Assembly (NCBI RefSeq): GCF_007860075.1
Contig: NZ_SJPP01000001.1
Span: 1,839,980-1,903,979 of the forward strand
Reading direction: 5' to 3'
DNA from: Symmachiella macrocystis
GTDB taxonomy: Bacteria; Planctomycetota; Planctomycetia; Planctomycetales; Planctomycetaceae
DNA length: 64,000 nt
Shown here: positions 1 to 11,658 of the stretch, piece after piece
Layout of the letters: each line of letters opens with the position of its first letter
Numbering within the stretch: position 1 is the first letter of the stretch
The notes under the pieces: model-generated
What the model was told of the DNA's origin: nothing
Database searches by the model: none
What the model saw: the letters and a program-made list of their open reading frames with translations, nothing else
Translations under genes and position numbers: made by a program

Positions 1-1281
1 TGCGGCAATCGTGATTTCGAAGTTCAAACGGAACGAGCGGTTGTCCAAGTTGGCGGTTCCCACGGTGGCGAACTGGTCATCGACGAGCATCACCTTTTGA
101 TGCAAAAAACCGGGCTGGTAGCGGTAGAATTTCACGCCGGCCGGTTCGGTTTCTTCGACGAATGAAAAGCCCGACAGATACACCAACAGGTGATCCGGTT
201 TTTCCGGCAGCAGGATGCGGACGTCGACACCTCGCAGCGCCGCCAATTGCAGGGCAGCAATCACCTGCGCGTCCGGGACGAAATACGGGCTGGTGATCCA
301 CAGCCGCCGCCGCGCGGAATGGATCGCCTGCACGAAGAACAGGCTGCAGGTTTCCAATTCATCGGCCGGTCCGGATGCAATAACGATCGTGTCCTTGTCG
401 CCGTCGGCGGCCGCTTGGGGTGCCCAAACCAGCTTGGGGGCTTGGTGCGTTGCGCAATACCAATCCTCAATGAAGGACAACTGCACGCATTGAACCGCGG
501 GGCCGGTTAGTTTGACGTGCGTATCCCGCCAATGCCCGAACCGCTGGGAGCGCCCCATGTACTCATCGCCGACATTGTGTCCGCCGACATAAGCAGACTG
601 ACCATCGACGAGGACGATCTTGCGGTGGTTGCGAAAATTGAGCTGGAAACGTGTGCGCCAGCCAGTGGAGTTGCGAAAGGAACTGACCTCAGCTCCGGCG
701 TCAATTAAGGCACGCAGGTATTCCTTGGGGAGTTTGTAACAGCCGATGCCGTCGTAGAGAAAATAGACACGGACGCCGGCCTTGAGCTTACCAAGCAGAT
801 GTTTTTGCAGTTCGCGGCCGAGTTCATCGTCATGCACGATGAAGAATTGAATGAGGATATAGTCTTGAGCGGATTGAATTCCCGCGAAGATCGCCGCAAA
901 CGTGGCGGGCCCGTCGACCAGCAATTCCACGTGGTTGTGCTTCGTGAACGGGAGAGCGGCGAGTTGTTCGACCACCTTCAAGTCGTCGACCGGGTGCTCA
1001 AGCCCCGATGTGAACTCCTCGCTATATTGCGCCAATTCTTCGGTGATATGCTTGAGACGCATCTCGCCTTCGCGACGAGCACAGACGTAGCCTTCAAACT
1101 TTTTGCCACCGAACACCCAATACAACGGCACGGCGGCAAAGGGAAATAACACCAAGGGAAAAGCCCAGGCAATCGCTCCTTGCGAAGTCCTGGTGAAAAG
1201 AATCGCATGTACCGCCGAGTACACTCCCACCAATTCCACGAGAAATATGGCCAGCCCGAGAAAGCTGAACGTTAGATCCAT
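1..1281 (-). CDS. cls: cardiolipin synthase, phospholipase D family (C-terminus cut by window edge)
   Basis: Phospholipase D superfamily enzyme that joins phosphatidyl groups to make cardiolipin in the inner membrane. The reading frame is open from an ATG at 1281 to base 1, giving 427 codons without a stop, so the last few dozen residues lie outside the window. Two N-terminal hydrophobic segments (about residues 4-24 and 36-57) anchor the protein, as in bacterial Cls. Both HKD motifs are visible: HRKIVLVD with His219, Lys221 and Asp226, and HQKVMLVDD with His394, Lys396 and Asp401. The second is followed by the family signature GTANLDNRSF. Residue order, spacing and the paired membrane segments fit Cls rather than a soluble nuclease. 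No strong ribosome binding site precedes the ATG, so the exact start is the least certain part. It stands alone downstream of truB. Confidence 0.93.
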   Translation of the reverse strand, partial: MDLTFSFLGLAIFLVELVGVYSAVHAILFTRTSQGAIAWAFPLVLFPFAAVPLYWVFGGKKFEGYVCARREGEMRLKHITEELAQYSEEFTSGLEHPVDDLKVVEQLAALPFTKHNHVELLVDGPATFAAIFAGIQSAQDYILIQFFIVHDDELGRELQKHLLGKLKAGVRVYFLYDGIGCYKLPKEYLRALIDAGAEVSSFRNSTGWRTRFQLNFRNHRKIVLVDGQSAYVGGHNVGDEYMGRSQRFGHWRDTHVKLTGPAVQCVQLSFIEDWYCATHQAPKLVWAPQAAADGDKDTIVIASGPADELETCSLFFVQAIHSARRRLWITSPYFVPDAQVIAALQLAALRGVDVRILLPEKPDHLLVYLSGFSFVEETEPAGVKFYRYQPGFLHQKVMLVDDQFATVGTANLDNRSFRLNFEITIAA

Positions 1282-1399
1282 GCCGATTTGCCCCGGTCGA
1301 TTGGGAAAGAAGCTTCTCTGCCAGGATGGAGGAAATGGCGGAGAAATTCAATTTTCAATCGTGCAAAATCGTGAACTGCGGTCAAAAGAGTTGTCGCAA

Positions 1400-2287
1400 C
1401 TAGTGCAAGAAAACGTTTTTGGGGGCCAGTATCCCGTCTTCGCACGTCGCGATTGCAGCCAGACGGCCGTCGGGAGCAGTGATCGCCACTGTTGCGGCGG
1501 AATCGTCGGCCATCGGCTGAACGACCTGAATCGCGCGGCCGTGCTGGATGTTTTCCATATCAGCCTCAGACCCTGCATAGCGCGGCAAATGCGCCACTGC
1601 GGACAAAGGTGGCAACAGCGCAGCGGACAGCGACTCACGGGACAGCGCATCTAGTTCGACAGCTGCGTCGAGACGATAGTCGCCAACGCGCGTGCGTTCC
1701 AACTGGGTCATCACGGCGCCACAACCGAGTTCCTCACCCATGTCGCGGCCGATGGAACGGATATACGTTCCCGAGCCGCACTCAATCTCGACTTCCAGTT
1801 CAGGGAAGGCGTAATTGAGAATATCAATGCGATACACGTGGACTGGGCGAGCGGGGATGTCGAGGGTTTTTCCAGCGCGAGCCATTTTATAGGCGCGGCG
1901 GCCATCGATATGCACAGCTGAGAATTGCGGCGGAACCTGGTCGATTTCGCCCACATAATTCCGCAAAGCTTGGGCAACCTCTGCTGCGGTCGGCTGCTCG
2001 GAGTATTCCACCGACTCGACCTCACCGGTGATGTCGTCGGTGTTGCTGCGCAGCCCCAAGCGAAACTGCGCCCGGTATTCCTTACGGCCTTGTTGAACGT
2101 AGGAAATGAGCCGCGTCGCAGCCCCAATGCAAACGACAACCACGCCCGTTGCCAGGGGATCGAGCGTGCCTCCGTGTCCTACCTTCGCGGGACGGACGAT
2201 TCGTTGCACGACGTCGACGACACGACGGGACGTAATATCGGCCGGTTTGTTGATGTTGAGAATGCCGCGGCAGTCGGGGGAGTTCAT
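1400..2287 (-). CDS. truB: tRNA pseudouridine(55) synthase TruB
   Basis: Converts U55 in the T-loop of tRNA to pseudouridine. The frame stays open upstream into the preceding gene, but the ATG at 2287 is chosen because the family's N-terminal motif (GILNINKPADITS, residues 8-20) begins just after it and the resulting 295 residues match the usual TruB length. The catalytic aspartate is Asp43 in GHGGTLDPLATG. It starts 25 bases after the stop of the DUF1570 gene on the same strand, so the two are probably co-transcribed. In many bacteria truB lies in the nusA-infB-rbfA cluster; here it does not. Confidence 0.96.
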   Translation of the reverse strand: MNSPDCRGILNINKPADITSRRVVDVVQRIVRPAKVGHGGTLDPLATGVVVVCIGAATRLISYVQQGRKEYRAQFRLGLRSNTDDITGEVESVEYSEQPTAAEVAQALRNYVGEIDQVPPQFSAVHIDGRRAYKMARAGKTLDIPARPVHVYRIDILNYAFPELEVEIECGSGTYIRSIGRDMGEELGCGAVMTQLERTRVGDYRLDAAVELDALSRESLSAALLPPLSAVAHLPRYAGSEADMENIQHGRAIQVVQPMADDSAATVAITAPDGRLAAIATCEDGILAPKNVFLH

Positions 2288-2312
2288 GATATCAAGTCGT
2301 ACGCGGGACAGA

Positions 2313-3899
2313 TTATTTCTCGGCTCGTGCGGTGAGTTTCTCTTGTTCGGCCCGCATGTATTCGCCGTACTGTTCGTCCAACGTTTTGTAGTCCGTGCCG
2401 ATGAGTTGCGGTAGTGTGGCGGGTCGTTCCCGGACCCGGAGGTTGGTGCTATACAGCTGTGAAAGATGTTCAATCAGCGCGTCACGATACTTGCCATCCT
2501 TGTAGTGCATGAAGAAATGCGTCAACCCCGAGGCTTGGCTGTAAAGCTTGCGAATCTCGATGGAATGCTGGATTTCATTCGCTCCCTGAGACGCGAATCT
2601 TCCCAAGGGAATGTAATAGTCATCCTCAAGATAGCGATACCGAGCAGCGCGGAAGCGTTGGTACATCGGATCGCCCAACTCGTAGCGATCGCCCTTTTTG
2701 GCGAAGGACTCCATGTAACAGGCAATCCCCTCGATAATCCAAAAGTGGGCATGCTCGCCGACCATTAAAGACTTGCGGCGTGTCTTGCGGGTTTCGGCAA
2801 AGAGTTGATGCGTCGCTTCGTGAAAAATTGTACGCGTGGCGGGGCCTTCGGGATCATCATCCATTTCGGGTTGATGGTAGAAATAGGCAATGCCGGTCCC
2901 GGATAAATACAATCCGGTCGTGATGCTGATCTCCGGAACCTGGGGCCGCAGGGCCTCGACATAATCCTCTTTGTTACTGAAATAATGGATTTCAAACTGG
3001 TTTCTCGTGGAGCGCCGCCGCCCCTTGGCCAAGCTCGACCGCTGATCCTGCGTGGTGAGAAAACCGGAAAAGGTCTGGAAAAAGACGCGATAGAACTGCT
3101 CAAGCTGACGACTCAACTCAACGCCCCGCTCCAGGCTGTGGTTGGTCTTCACCAGGTAATGTTCAGACTCCACCTCCCAGGCGTTCTTGAAACTGCGGCG
3201 CAATTCCGCTTCCTGGGCGGCGCTCACCCAGCGTCCGACGCTGCCGCGCCCGGACCGGAAATACCGCTCACCGTTTTCGTAACGCTTGACGTGATCGCGA
3301 GGTAACCAACCAAATTTTTCGGTGTCGACATAATGTTTCTGCCGCATACGAGCCAAAAAAGGTGTGGTCCATTCGTCGCCGCTACGTTCATAACCCAAAA
3401 AACTGCGGACCGATTTATTATCGGGGTCCTGCCGCACCGCCTCCTGGATCAACTGATAGGCCAAACGTACTTCACCTATTTCTAGCACGCGCTGGGCGAG
3501 TAGATACAACTGGATCGCCTGCTCCTGCTGGAGATGTCGCAATTCGACGCGCCAGCGCCGTTCGGCCGGTGAGAGATTATTGGCAATGTCCGGCTGAATC
3601 TTATCCGGTAGTTCGAGTGTACGAAGATCGTCCACCGGCAGCGGAACACCCAATTCGCGGATTGCCGCTGCTTGCTTGGGAAAGCCGTTTTGGTCACATT
3701 GGGCGGCGACATCAGATAACGACTTCGCGAACTTCTCCTGCAGCGCCTCATATTTTTTCAGCTGGACTTGCCGACGACGCTCAGCCTGATCGGGCCGCTC
3801 CGCAACGGCGGTACTCTCGATGAGGACCGCTTCAACAGCGACAGCCAAAAGGCATATCATCGCTCCATGCGAGCAGCGGCGTATGGATTCGATCAGCAT
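2313..3899 (-). CDS. secreted DUF1570 protein with HExxH motif
   Basis: 528 residues starting with a signal-peptide-like stretch (hydrophobic about residues 13-28). Residues 40-170 are charged and helical, with a TPR-like stretch near 145-165. The C-terminal half resembles DUF1570, a planctomycete-rich family. It contains a zinc-metallopeptidase-like HEATH motif at His360-His364 and a downstream GIACYMESF segment whose glutamate is placed like the third ligand of a gluzincin. I infer a cell-envelope metalloprotease-like role, but the substrate is unknown and activity is not shown. The stop lies 25 bases before truB, giving a likely two-gene transcript. Confidence 0.8.
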   Translation of the reverse strand: MLIESIRRCSHGAMICLLAVAVEAVLIESTAVAERPDQAERRRQVQLKKYEALQEKFAKSLSDVAAQCDQNGFPKQAAAIRELGVPLPVDDLRTLELPDKIQPDIANNLSPAERRWRVELRHLQQEQAIQLYLLAQRVLEIGEVRLAYQLIQEAVRQDPDNKSVRSFLGYERSGDEWTTPFLARMRQKHYVDTEKFGWLPRDHVKRYENGERYFRSGRGSVGRWVSAAQEAELRRSFKNAWEVESEHYLVKTNHSLERGVELSRQLEQFYRVFFQTFSGFLTTQDQRSSLAKGRRRSTRNQFEIHYFSNKEDYVEALRPQVPEISITTGLYLSGTGIAYFYHQPEMDDDPEGPATRTIFHEATHQLFAETRKTRRKSLMVGEHAHFWIIEGIACYMESFAKKGDRYELGDPMYQRFRAARYRYLEDDYYIPLGRFASQGANEIQHSIEIRKLYSQASGLTHFFMHYKDGKYRDALIEHLSQLYSTNLRVRERPATLPQLIGTDYKTLDEQYGEYMRAEQEKLTARAEK

Positions 3900-4083
3900 A
3901 ACCAGCCTATTGAGATAGAAGCAGCACGACAGGGGGAGTCAACGACACGAATCCCTCCTATAACAGCCATTCTATGCTGATTGCGGATCCTCCGAAAGGC
4001 GATATTCACCGTTGCGGTCACCCCAATCCCCCGTCCCCCCAACCCACCCCATGTGGCGATGCTGCGAGAATATGCTGGAAAAA

Positions 4084-4791
4084 TCATGCCGAATCGTCGA
4101 TGTACAGCATCCGGCCGCAAGTTTTACAAAAGATAACCTGGTGGGTATTGAGTTGGACCAACATTTGCGCCGTGACCCCTACGAAGCAATTGCTGCAGAC
4201 CGAATCGGTAACGGCCGCCATCGCACTTGCGCCGTGAGCTTGCACCAAGCGGCGGTATTGTTCTCCCACTTTGGGGGGAATACTGGTTTCAGCAACTTTG
4301 ATGGCGGCTTGAAGTCGTTCGCTTTCCGCTTCTAAACCCGCTTTGGATTCGTTGATTTGCTGGCTGATCCGGGCGGTTTCCGCTTCGGAGTCCTTGACCG
4401 CCTGTTCGGCTTGTCCGACTTCGATTGAGGTAGAATCGACTTTTTCCAAGGCTTCGAGGATTTCGTCTTCCAACACGCTGTTGGCAACTTCATCCGCCTC
4501 GATTTGTTCCTTGATGATGTTAAATTCTTTGTTGGAAGCCGCCGCGTTGAGTTTGCCGCGCAAGCTCTCAATGCGAGCTTCATTGGTCTTCAGTTGCAAA
4601 CTGCGGGAGTCCGCGTCCATTTTCAGTTTCTGAAACTTCGCATGCACCTCCGCAGCTTCTTCTTTTTTGGTCTCAACGAACCGTTGGCGAGCCTGGATCT
4701 GTTTGGGACCCCGTTCCAACTGGCTTTGTGCGCTTTCGAACTTCAAATGCAATTGGTGTAGTTCGCTCAAACTATGGGTAGTCGCTGCCAT
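4084..4791 (-). CDS. coiled-coil protein with C4 zinc ribbon (COG1579 / zf-RING_7 type)
   Basis: 235 residues. About residues 8-165 form an almost uninterrupted heptad-rich coiled coil full of Glu, Lys, Gln and Ala. The C-terminus holds a zinc ribbon with Cys199, Cys202, Cys222 and Cys225 (CSNC and CKTC). This long helical hairpin plus C4 ribbon is the layout of the COG1579 family of putative nucleic-acid-binding proteins. Function is not established. It is transcribed away from rpoD's terminator on the same strand, so it is probably a separate unit. Confidence 0.85.
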   Translation of the reverse strand: MAATTHSLSELHQLHLKFESAQSQLERGPKQIQARQRFVETKKEEAAEVHAKFQKLKMDADSRSLQLKTNEARIESLRGKLNAAASNKEFNIIKEQIEADEVANSVLEDEILEALEKVDSTSIEVGQAEQAVKDSEAETARISQQINESKAGLEAESERLQAAIKVAETSIPPKVGEQYRRLVQAHGASAMAAVTDSVCSNCFVGVTAQMLVQLNTHQVIFCKTCGRMLYIDDSA

Positions 4792-4920
4792 CGTAATCGG
4801 TCTCCGACGTTGAACGTCGCGGCTGGGATTGAAATTTGAACCACGGGTGATGCTTGTTTGAAAAGCTAAAAATCACGGATGGCTAATGCACAACAATTTG
4901 TTGCAAAACGGGTCGATCGT

Positions 4921-4965
4921 TTTTCGCCCCGGTGGAGTTTCGCCCCACAAGAGTTTCGCCCCACA
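4921..4965. repeat. short tandem direct repeat upstream of the zinc-ribbon gene
   Basis: The 15-base unit GAGTTTCGCCCCACA occurs at 4935-4949 and 4951-4965, 16 bases apart, and a partial copy (TTTTCGCCCC) lies at 4921-4930. The repeats sit in the intergenic region between the rpoD terminator and the zinc-ribbon gene, where a promoter for the latter would be. They may be a regulator site or replication slippage. Confidence 0.5.
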
Positions 4966-5035
4966 GGAGCCGAGGGTTCTCCGGGAAACGACTTCTATTA
5001 CATAATAACGGAACTGGTCCTGTTCAGCACGTCAC

Positions 5036-5064
5036 AAAAAAAGGCCGGTCAAAAATGACCGGCC
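5036..5064 (-). terminator. intrinsic terminator of the dnaG-rpoD unit
   Basis: A perfect 9-bp stem (GGCCGGTCA at 5043-5051, TGACCGGCC at 5056-5064) with a 4-base loop is followed, read on the minus strand, by seven T residues (A run at 5036-5042). It begins 10 bases past the rpoD stop codon. Confidence 0.93.
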
Positions 5065-5073
5065 CTGAATCGT

Positions 5074-6720
<1,647 letters not shown>

Positions 6721-6739
6721 AGAGAGTCCTCCGCGATAT

Positions 6740-8629
6740 TCAAGCCAACTTGTTCTTGACTGCGCGTTTCTTGTTGTATTCAGAAAGCCGGCGTAACATC
6801 GCCGCTGTTTCATCATTTAGTCCGCCACCCGACTGTTGGACCTGCTCGCGCAATTGGCCGGACATCTCCACCGCGTCGGTCGTGTGACGCTCGCGTAGGC
6901 AGGCCAAAGTTTGTTCCAGCAGATCCGCGCCGATTCCTTTTCGGCGGGCTTCCTCATCCAATGAGACAGCGATTCCTTTCAAGGCGGAGTCCTCCAACTC
7001 AGCCATCACGCGGTGAAAGGTCAGTTCCTCTCCCGCATCCATAAGTCCATAACAACAGGCCAAAAGTTTTCGTAATTGCGGGTCCTGTAATTCCTCGCAA
7101 TCAAAGTCGTCCCGCAATCGTCCGACCACCGAGGGATGGGCCATGACGATCTGCAATAGTTCATGTTCCAAGTATACGTCACGGCGCGATAGTGATTTCC
7201 GTGGCAGTGAAACTGTATCGTGCGCTGGTCCGTCGTGCCGTATAGCGTCCGCACCGTCACGGTTTCGTTGCCGGTCAGCGGCCCGTCGGCGAATATCGCT
7301 CAGACGTTGTCTGACCGCATGTTCCTTCAGTCCCAACCGTTGGACCAGCGACCCTAAAATCAAATCCTCTCGATTCCGCCATTTTCCTGCATCAGCACCG
7401 CCGGTGTGCGGCACAGTCGCCAGGACCTCCAGCATTTCGTCTAGTACGCGATCTTTGGCGTCGATTGAGTCTACGCCATAACGAGCCACTGCTCTTCTGA
7501 ATTTATGCTGCCAAGCCTCCGGGGCTTGTTCGACGTCTTTCGTAAAAGCGGCCGCTCCATGAGTGGCCAAAAAGTCCGCCGGATCCATGCCGGCGGGCAA
7601 TGTCATGATTCTTAGATCCACCTCTTGTGCCAAAAACTTGGTCAAGGCACGTTCCGCCGCGTTTTGGCCGGCATCGTCACCGTCGTAGACCAAGACTACC
7701 TTACGGGCAAAACGCTTCAGGTTCGTCACATGTGTTTCGGTGAGGGCAGTTCCCAATGTGCCGACAACGTTCATCTGGCCGTGCTGATGTGTGGTAATGC
7801 AATCCGTGTACCCTTCCACGACAACCACCGTGTCGGTCTTGCTAATTGCGTCGCGAGCATGATCGAAACCGTAGAGCAGACGGCTTTTAGTGAAGATGAT
7901 GCTCTCTAAACTATTAAAATATTTCGGGGCATTTTCACGCGTCTCTCCCGGAAGAATACGTCCTCCAAATGCAACAGGGCGGCGTTGCATGTCGCGAATC
8001 GGAAACATCACCCGATCTACGAAATAATCATAATAACCGCGTCCCCCATCCCGCTGGGCAGCCAGTTTGGCAGCGGTCAAAACATCTAAGCCAAACTTGC
8101 CCCGTGCTCGCTGAATCAACCACTCCCAATCGTTGGGATGATAACCCAAGTGATAAGCGTCGATGACATCGGCAGTGAAACCGCGCGAATTCAAATAATC
8201 CCGCGCCTTAGCCGCCTGCGGGCTTTCCAATAGACATTCATGAAATTGCTGCTCAGCCCAAGCAACCACTTCGAACAATTGACTCTTACTGGTTCCGTCT
8301 TGATTCTGGCTGCCGCGTTGATAGGTGCGAGGCATTTCGATGTTGGCCCGGGTGGCCAACAGTTCAATCGCTTCGCGAAATTCGACCCGTTCGCTTTGCA
8401 TCACAAATTCAAAGCAATCGCCGCCCGTATTACAGGACCAACACTTAAACGATTGCCGCTCAGGATAGACGCGCAGCGAAGGATTACGATCATCATGAAA
8501 AGGACACAGCCCCACGAACTCATGTCCGCCGCGCCGCGACTCGAGCGAAACGCCTTCGCCGATCAGGCTGACGATGTCCGTTCTGGAACGGACCAGTTCT
8601 TTGAATTCTTCGGAAGACTGGCGGGGCAC
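6740..8629 (-). CDS. dnaG: DNA primase DnaG
   Basis: Makes the RNA primers for replication. The N-terminal CHC2 zinc finger has Cys42, His45, Cys63 and Cys66 (CPFHDD and CWSC). The catalytic core follows, with the Toprim motif VVVVEGYTD (Glu272) and a DGDDAG metal-binding aspartate cluster near residue 320. A variable C-terminal helicase-interacting domain ends in a Lys-rich tail. Length 629 is typical. Two adjacent start codons are possible (TTG 8632, GTG 8629); the GTG is chosen because the GGAG site then has a 6-base spacer rather than 3. rpsU, often first in this operon, is not upstream. Confidence 0.96.
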   Translation of the reverse strand: MPRQSSEEFKELVRSRTDIVSLIGEGVSLESRRGGHEFVGLCPFHDDRNPSLRVYPERQSFKCWSCNTGGDCFEFVMQSERVEFREAIELLATRANIEMPRTYQRGSQNQDGTSKSQLFEVVAWAEQQFHECLLESPQAAKARDYLNSRGFTADVIDAYHLGYHPNDWEWLIQRARGKFGLDVLTAAKLAAQRDGGRGYYDYFVDRVMFPIRDMQRRPVAFGGRILPGETRENAPKYFNSLESIIFTKSRLLYGFDHARDAISKTDTVVVVEGYTDCITTHQHGQMNVVGTLGTALTETHVTNLKRFARKVVLVYDGDDAGQNAAERALTKFLAQEVDLRIMTLPAGMDPADFLATHGAAAFTKDVEQAPEAWQHKFRRAVARYGVDSIDAKDRVLDEMLEVLATVPHTGGADAGKWRNREDLILGSLVQRLGLKEHAVRQRLSDIRRRAADRQRNRDGADAIRHDGPAHDTVSLPRKSLSRRDVYLEHELLQIVMAHPSVVGRLRDDFDCEELQDPQLRKLLACCYGLMDAGEELTFHRVMAELEDSALKGIAVSLDEEARRKGIGADLLEQTLACLRERHTTDAVEMSGQLREQVQQSGGGLNDETAAMLRRLSEYNKKRAVKNKLA

Positions 8630-8826
8630 CAACGACTCCTGCGGTAGCGACGTATTATGCGGCTGGGACGAATGAAAACAGTGATAATTCTTCGTGTCAA
8701 ATCCAAGGATTCGACGCTGCAGATGGCCCGTCCGTGTTTTCGCCTCCGCGAAGCTGTTGAGACGTGTCTCCCGTCTGAGAGAAGTCTACCTGCTGGATGG
8801 CGATCGTCAAGAAAATCGTGACCCAG

Positions 8827-9213
8827 TTACGATGTTTGGCGGAGGCGCAACTCTTTAACTGTCAAAGCCTTGATGAAATTCTCCAAATCACAAGCCGGGC
8901 ACAACGGGATTTGTTTCACCAACCGGTGAATTCCAGTCGATCCAGCCTGTTTACCCGAACTGCCTGATCCGTTCCGAACGAGATCGGCCTCTCTATCGTT
9001 AGCTCTCTCGGGGATCACATAAATCCCCGGCAATTTCCCGGATAGGGGCCGACTCAAACGCGAATTTCGCATACGAGCCGACCTGAGAGCGCGACCGAAA
9101 TCATAAGCCACAAAAAACAGCCCGCAACCCCAATTCAGGGCACGGACCGTTGATTTTTTGCTGATCGAGACCACTCCTAAACCGACGGCTTTGCCGTCGC
9201 AGGGATGCGTCAT
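8827..9213 (-). other. doubtful 128-codon frame overlapping the M56 gene stop; possible dispersed repeat
   Basis: An open frame whose ATG overlaps the stop of the M56 peptidase gene (ATGA at 9210-9213). Its predicted product has no domain I recognise, no signal peptide and an unusual mix of short basic and glycine/serine stretches. A perfect hairpin, CGACGGC-TTT-GCCGTCG, lies at 9183-9199 in its 5' end. Outside this frame, 8630-8826 holds only the dnaG leader, with no gene seen. I suspect part of a dispersed planctomycete repeat rather than a true gene, but this cannot be shown from one window. Confidence 0.25.
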
Positions 9214-11189
9214 TTTGGCTGTTTAGTAACGCGAACCAGATGGTCGTGGTCAATATATACGACTTCGCTAGTTTTATTACGACTCATAAATCGAATCGGC
9301 CAGTCGGATTGGCGTTGCAAATCGAAGTACGCTGTGCACTTGTACCTTTGCTTGTGCATTTGAGCGTGGCCAACCAAAGGATAAAATTTCACCGGACCGA
9401 CCGAGGGGCCAGATGGTTCTATCACGACACGCAAATTTTTGACCACCGCCGACGCTGCGAACGGTGGAACATCACCCCGGTCCTTGAGTTGCTTGCTCAC
9501 CTCCGTAAGAACCTCCTCAACCGTCGGGGGATTGTTAACCGCAGTGGGAAAGAGCAACGTGGCTTCGTCGGGCAATTTGGGTTTGGGCGGTTCAAGACGC
9601 GTGATGACAAACTCGATCCGCCGCTTAGCCTTTTTGTTGTCGTCCTTGTCGTAAAAGGGAACTGAAAATGTCCTTCCGAGCTGGACCTTCTCCACAACGT
9701 TGAGTGACTTCGTATAAATGTGGGTGAATTCCCGAGTGACCACTCCGTCATCATCAGGAAAGAGCCCCTTGTTCATTTCGGGCGAGTCGTCAATGCGCGC
9801 AATGAACGCAACGAATTCGTCGTCGAGTTGACGCACCTTCACCTGCCGCAGGGCGCGGTCCTTCAAGATTTGTCGCCCCATCACGGGATCGGCGTCACGG
9901 ACAGGGACTGGCTGCTCTGCGCCAACCGTGATTGTTCCTTCTTCGTTCTCGCGAAGAACAATCTGTGGTGAAAAAACGGCGTGTTCCTTGCCGTTTTCGT
10001 CCTGTGCAAGCATGCGGCAAGCGACCTTGTAAAGGCGTTTCTCATTAATATCGTCTACTTTACCGTTTTTCGTAAGCAACTGGGTCTCGGTGTATGGCTG
10101 TGACTCACGGTCGACTACCCTCGGCTTCTGCGGGTCAGCTACTTTTTCCTCCGCCACCACCCACGGCGAGACCGCTAGCACCGTCAAACCGACGGCCGCC
10201 AACACACCGCGCATCTTCCACGACAACTGTGGGGACACTCCTTTGTCCAGAATCATTGCAAATCTCCGTTTCAGTGAACGGCCTGGCCCGAATGTAGTTG
10301 CCGACGCTGGCAACTGCGGGCGAGCGCCTGATAAAAAGTCGATCGTTTGTAATAGCGCCGCGGCATAGTCGCGGCTGTGGTTGGGGAAGCGGTCGACCAC
10401 GGCGGCGTCGCAACACTGCTCGGCCGCTTGCTCCAAGCCCCGCCGACCCGACCAGACCACCGGATGCCACCAATACAGAGCAGTCACACAGAGCACCAAC
10501 CGCCGCGTCCAATGGTCGCGACGCTGCAAGTGAGCCAGTTCGTGCGCAAAAATTCCGTCGATCTGAGTAGGCGTCAGCTGGTTTAGCAGTTCTGCCGGCA
10601 GAAGAATCACCGGGCAGCCATCAATCCGCCACAACAGCGGCGAGACCTGCGCGTGAATGACACGGACATCCGGCACCGTCGACACGCTAAACACCATTGC
10701 TAAACGCCGCACCTGTTGCTGCAGTGACGCTGGCGCGAGCGCGGTCAGGCGAGCAATCCGATGGAAACGCCAGGCCCGTATGCTCAATAACAGTAACCAC
10801 GCGCATGCCCCGGCGATCCAAAGGGCGACTATTCCTTCAGCTAGATGATCGCGCCAGCGAAAGCCCTCAGGCTGTGGAGCTACAGCAAGTCGTGGTGCCT
10901 CGCTTGTTGCGGCGATAGCCAAGGGGGCGGGCGCTACATGCTCACTGATGGTGGTTTCCATCGGCGCAGGGATTACAGCCGAAGAGGTGCTGATGACCTG
11001 GGGAGCCGGTAGGATTTCGAGGGGCACCGTCACGAGCGGCGGGGTGATCAATTTCAAAAACACCAACAACCACAGTCCATGCTCAATCGCCGGACGACGG
11101 CACAGCCGCGCAAACAGGGCGACGCCGATTGCCAGCACCGTTGCCAACACGGCGTTGGCAAGCACGATCTCGAACAAGGTTTGCAGCAT
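9210..11189 (-). CDS. M56 family (BlaR1/MecR1-like) membrane metallopeptidase
   Basis: Membrane-bound zinc peptidase of the sensor type that cleaves a BlaI-family repressor. Transmembrane segments lie near residues 5-27, 37-58, 117-138 and 327-345. The zinc motif HELAH is at 216-220, with the conserved HPVVW and EQCCD segments 25-45 residues later (Glu in AAEQCCDAAV as third ligand). The roughly 310 residues after the last membrane segment form an outward-facing domain. This shows no penicillin-binding SxxK/SxN motifs, so the signal is probably not a beta-lactam. A GGAG site lies 7 bases before the ATG. The BlaI-like repressor gene ends 38 bases upstream. Confidence 0.88.
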   Translation of the reverse strand: MLQTLFEIVLANAVLATVLAIGVALFARLCRRPAIEHGLWLLVFLKLITPPLVTVPLEILPAPQVISTSSAVIPAPMETTISEHVAPAPLAIAATSEAPRLAVAPQPEGFRWRDHLAEGIVALWIAGACAWLLLLSIRAWRFHRIARLTALAPASLQQQVRRLAMVFSVSTVPDVRVIHAQVSPLLWRIDGCPVILLPAELLNQLTPTQIDGIFAHELAHLQRRDHWTRRLVLCVTALYWWHPVVWSGRRGLEQAAEQCCDAAVVDRFPNHSRDYAAALLQTIDFLSGARPQLPASATTFGPGRSLKRRFAMILDKGVSPQLSWKMRGVLAAVGLTVLAVSPWVVAEEKVADPQKPRVVDRESQPYTETQLLTKNGKVDDINEKRLYKVACRMLAQDENGKEHAVFSPQIVLRENEEGTITVGAEQPVPVRDADPVMGRQILKDRALRQVKVRQLDDEFVAFIARIDDSPEMNKGLFPDDDGVVTREFTHIYTKSLNVVEKVQLGRTFSVPFYDKDDNKKAKRRIEFVITRLEPPKPKLPDEATLLFPTAVNNPPTVEEVLTEVSKQLKDRGDVPPFAASAVVKNLRVVIEPSGPSVGPVKFYPLVGHAQMHKQRYKCTAYFDLQRQSDWPIRFMSRNKTSEVVYIDHDHLVRVTKQPK

Positions 11190-11227
11190 GGGTTGTCTCC
11201 ATCCATCCTTGGCGTTAGCGGATCGCT

Positions 11228-11605
11228 CTATTTAGCATCGTCAATCATTTTTTTGAGTAGTTCACGTTCGCGTTTTTTCAGCCGCACGTTGTTGGTCAAG
11301 TGCAGTAGCAGCGGCGTCAATGATCCGTCGCACAGTTTTTGGGCGACCTGCTCCAGCTGTTCACCGATTAAATCGTCGCGGGCGATGCTGGGTGAGAATT
11401 GGTGGGCGGACTGGCTGCGATCGCGGCTGACGCAGCCTTTGTCCTCCAACCGCTGCAACAATTTTTGCACGGTGGCGTATTCGGACGTTGTTCCGCCGGG
11501 ATAGAGAATATCGGTCAATTGTCGAATCGTTCGCGGGCTATGGTCCCACAGGACCTCCAGCACGGCGAGTTCGGCATCGGCGACATGGCGTCGCGGGATA
11601 GGCAT
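11228..11605 (-). CDS. blaI: BlaI/MecI-family transcriptional repressor
   Basis: Small winged-helix repressor, 125 residues from the ATG at 11605. This start is preferred over an in-frame ATG at 11644 because GGAGG lies 9 bases upstream, the product then begins with the short basic stretch usual before the first helix (ADAELAVLEVLW), and the upstream ATG falls inside an operator-like palindrome. The winged helix covers roughly residues 10-75 (TSEYATVQKLLQRLEDKGCV) and the dimerisation region the remainder. The M56 peptidase directly downstream is the expected partner that inactivates it. Two inverted repeats over its own promoter suggest autoregulation. Confidence 0.92.
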   Translation of the reverse strand: MPIPRRHVADAELAVLEVLWDHSPRTIRQLTDILYPGGTTSEYATVQKLLQRLEDKGCVSRDRSQSAHQFSPSIARDDLIGEQLEQVAQKLCDGSLTPLLLHLTNNVRLKKRERELLKKMIDDAK

Positions 11606-11636
11606 CGATGGTTTCCTCCATGAGTCAGACTGCTCA

Positions 11637-11653
11637 TCAGACATCCAGTCTGA
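11637..11653. promoter_or_regulatory. BlaI-type operator, site 1
   Basis: Perfect inverted repeat TCAGAC-ATCCA-GTCTGA, covering the predicted transcription start of the blaI promoter. Its centre is 26 bases from that of site 2. Confidence 0.7.
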
Positions 11654-11658
11654 GGCGA

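Noticed and set aside
8630-8826. rpsU upstream of dnaG, as in the classic operon.
   Set aside because: No S21-like reading frame found in either strand.
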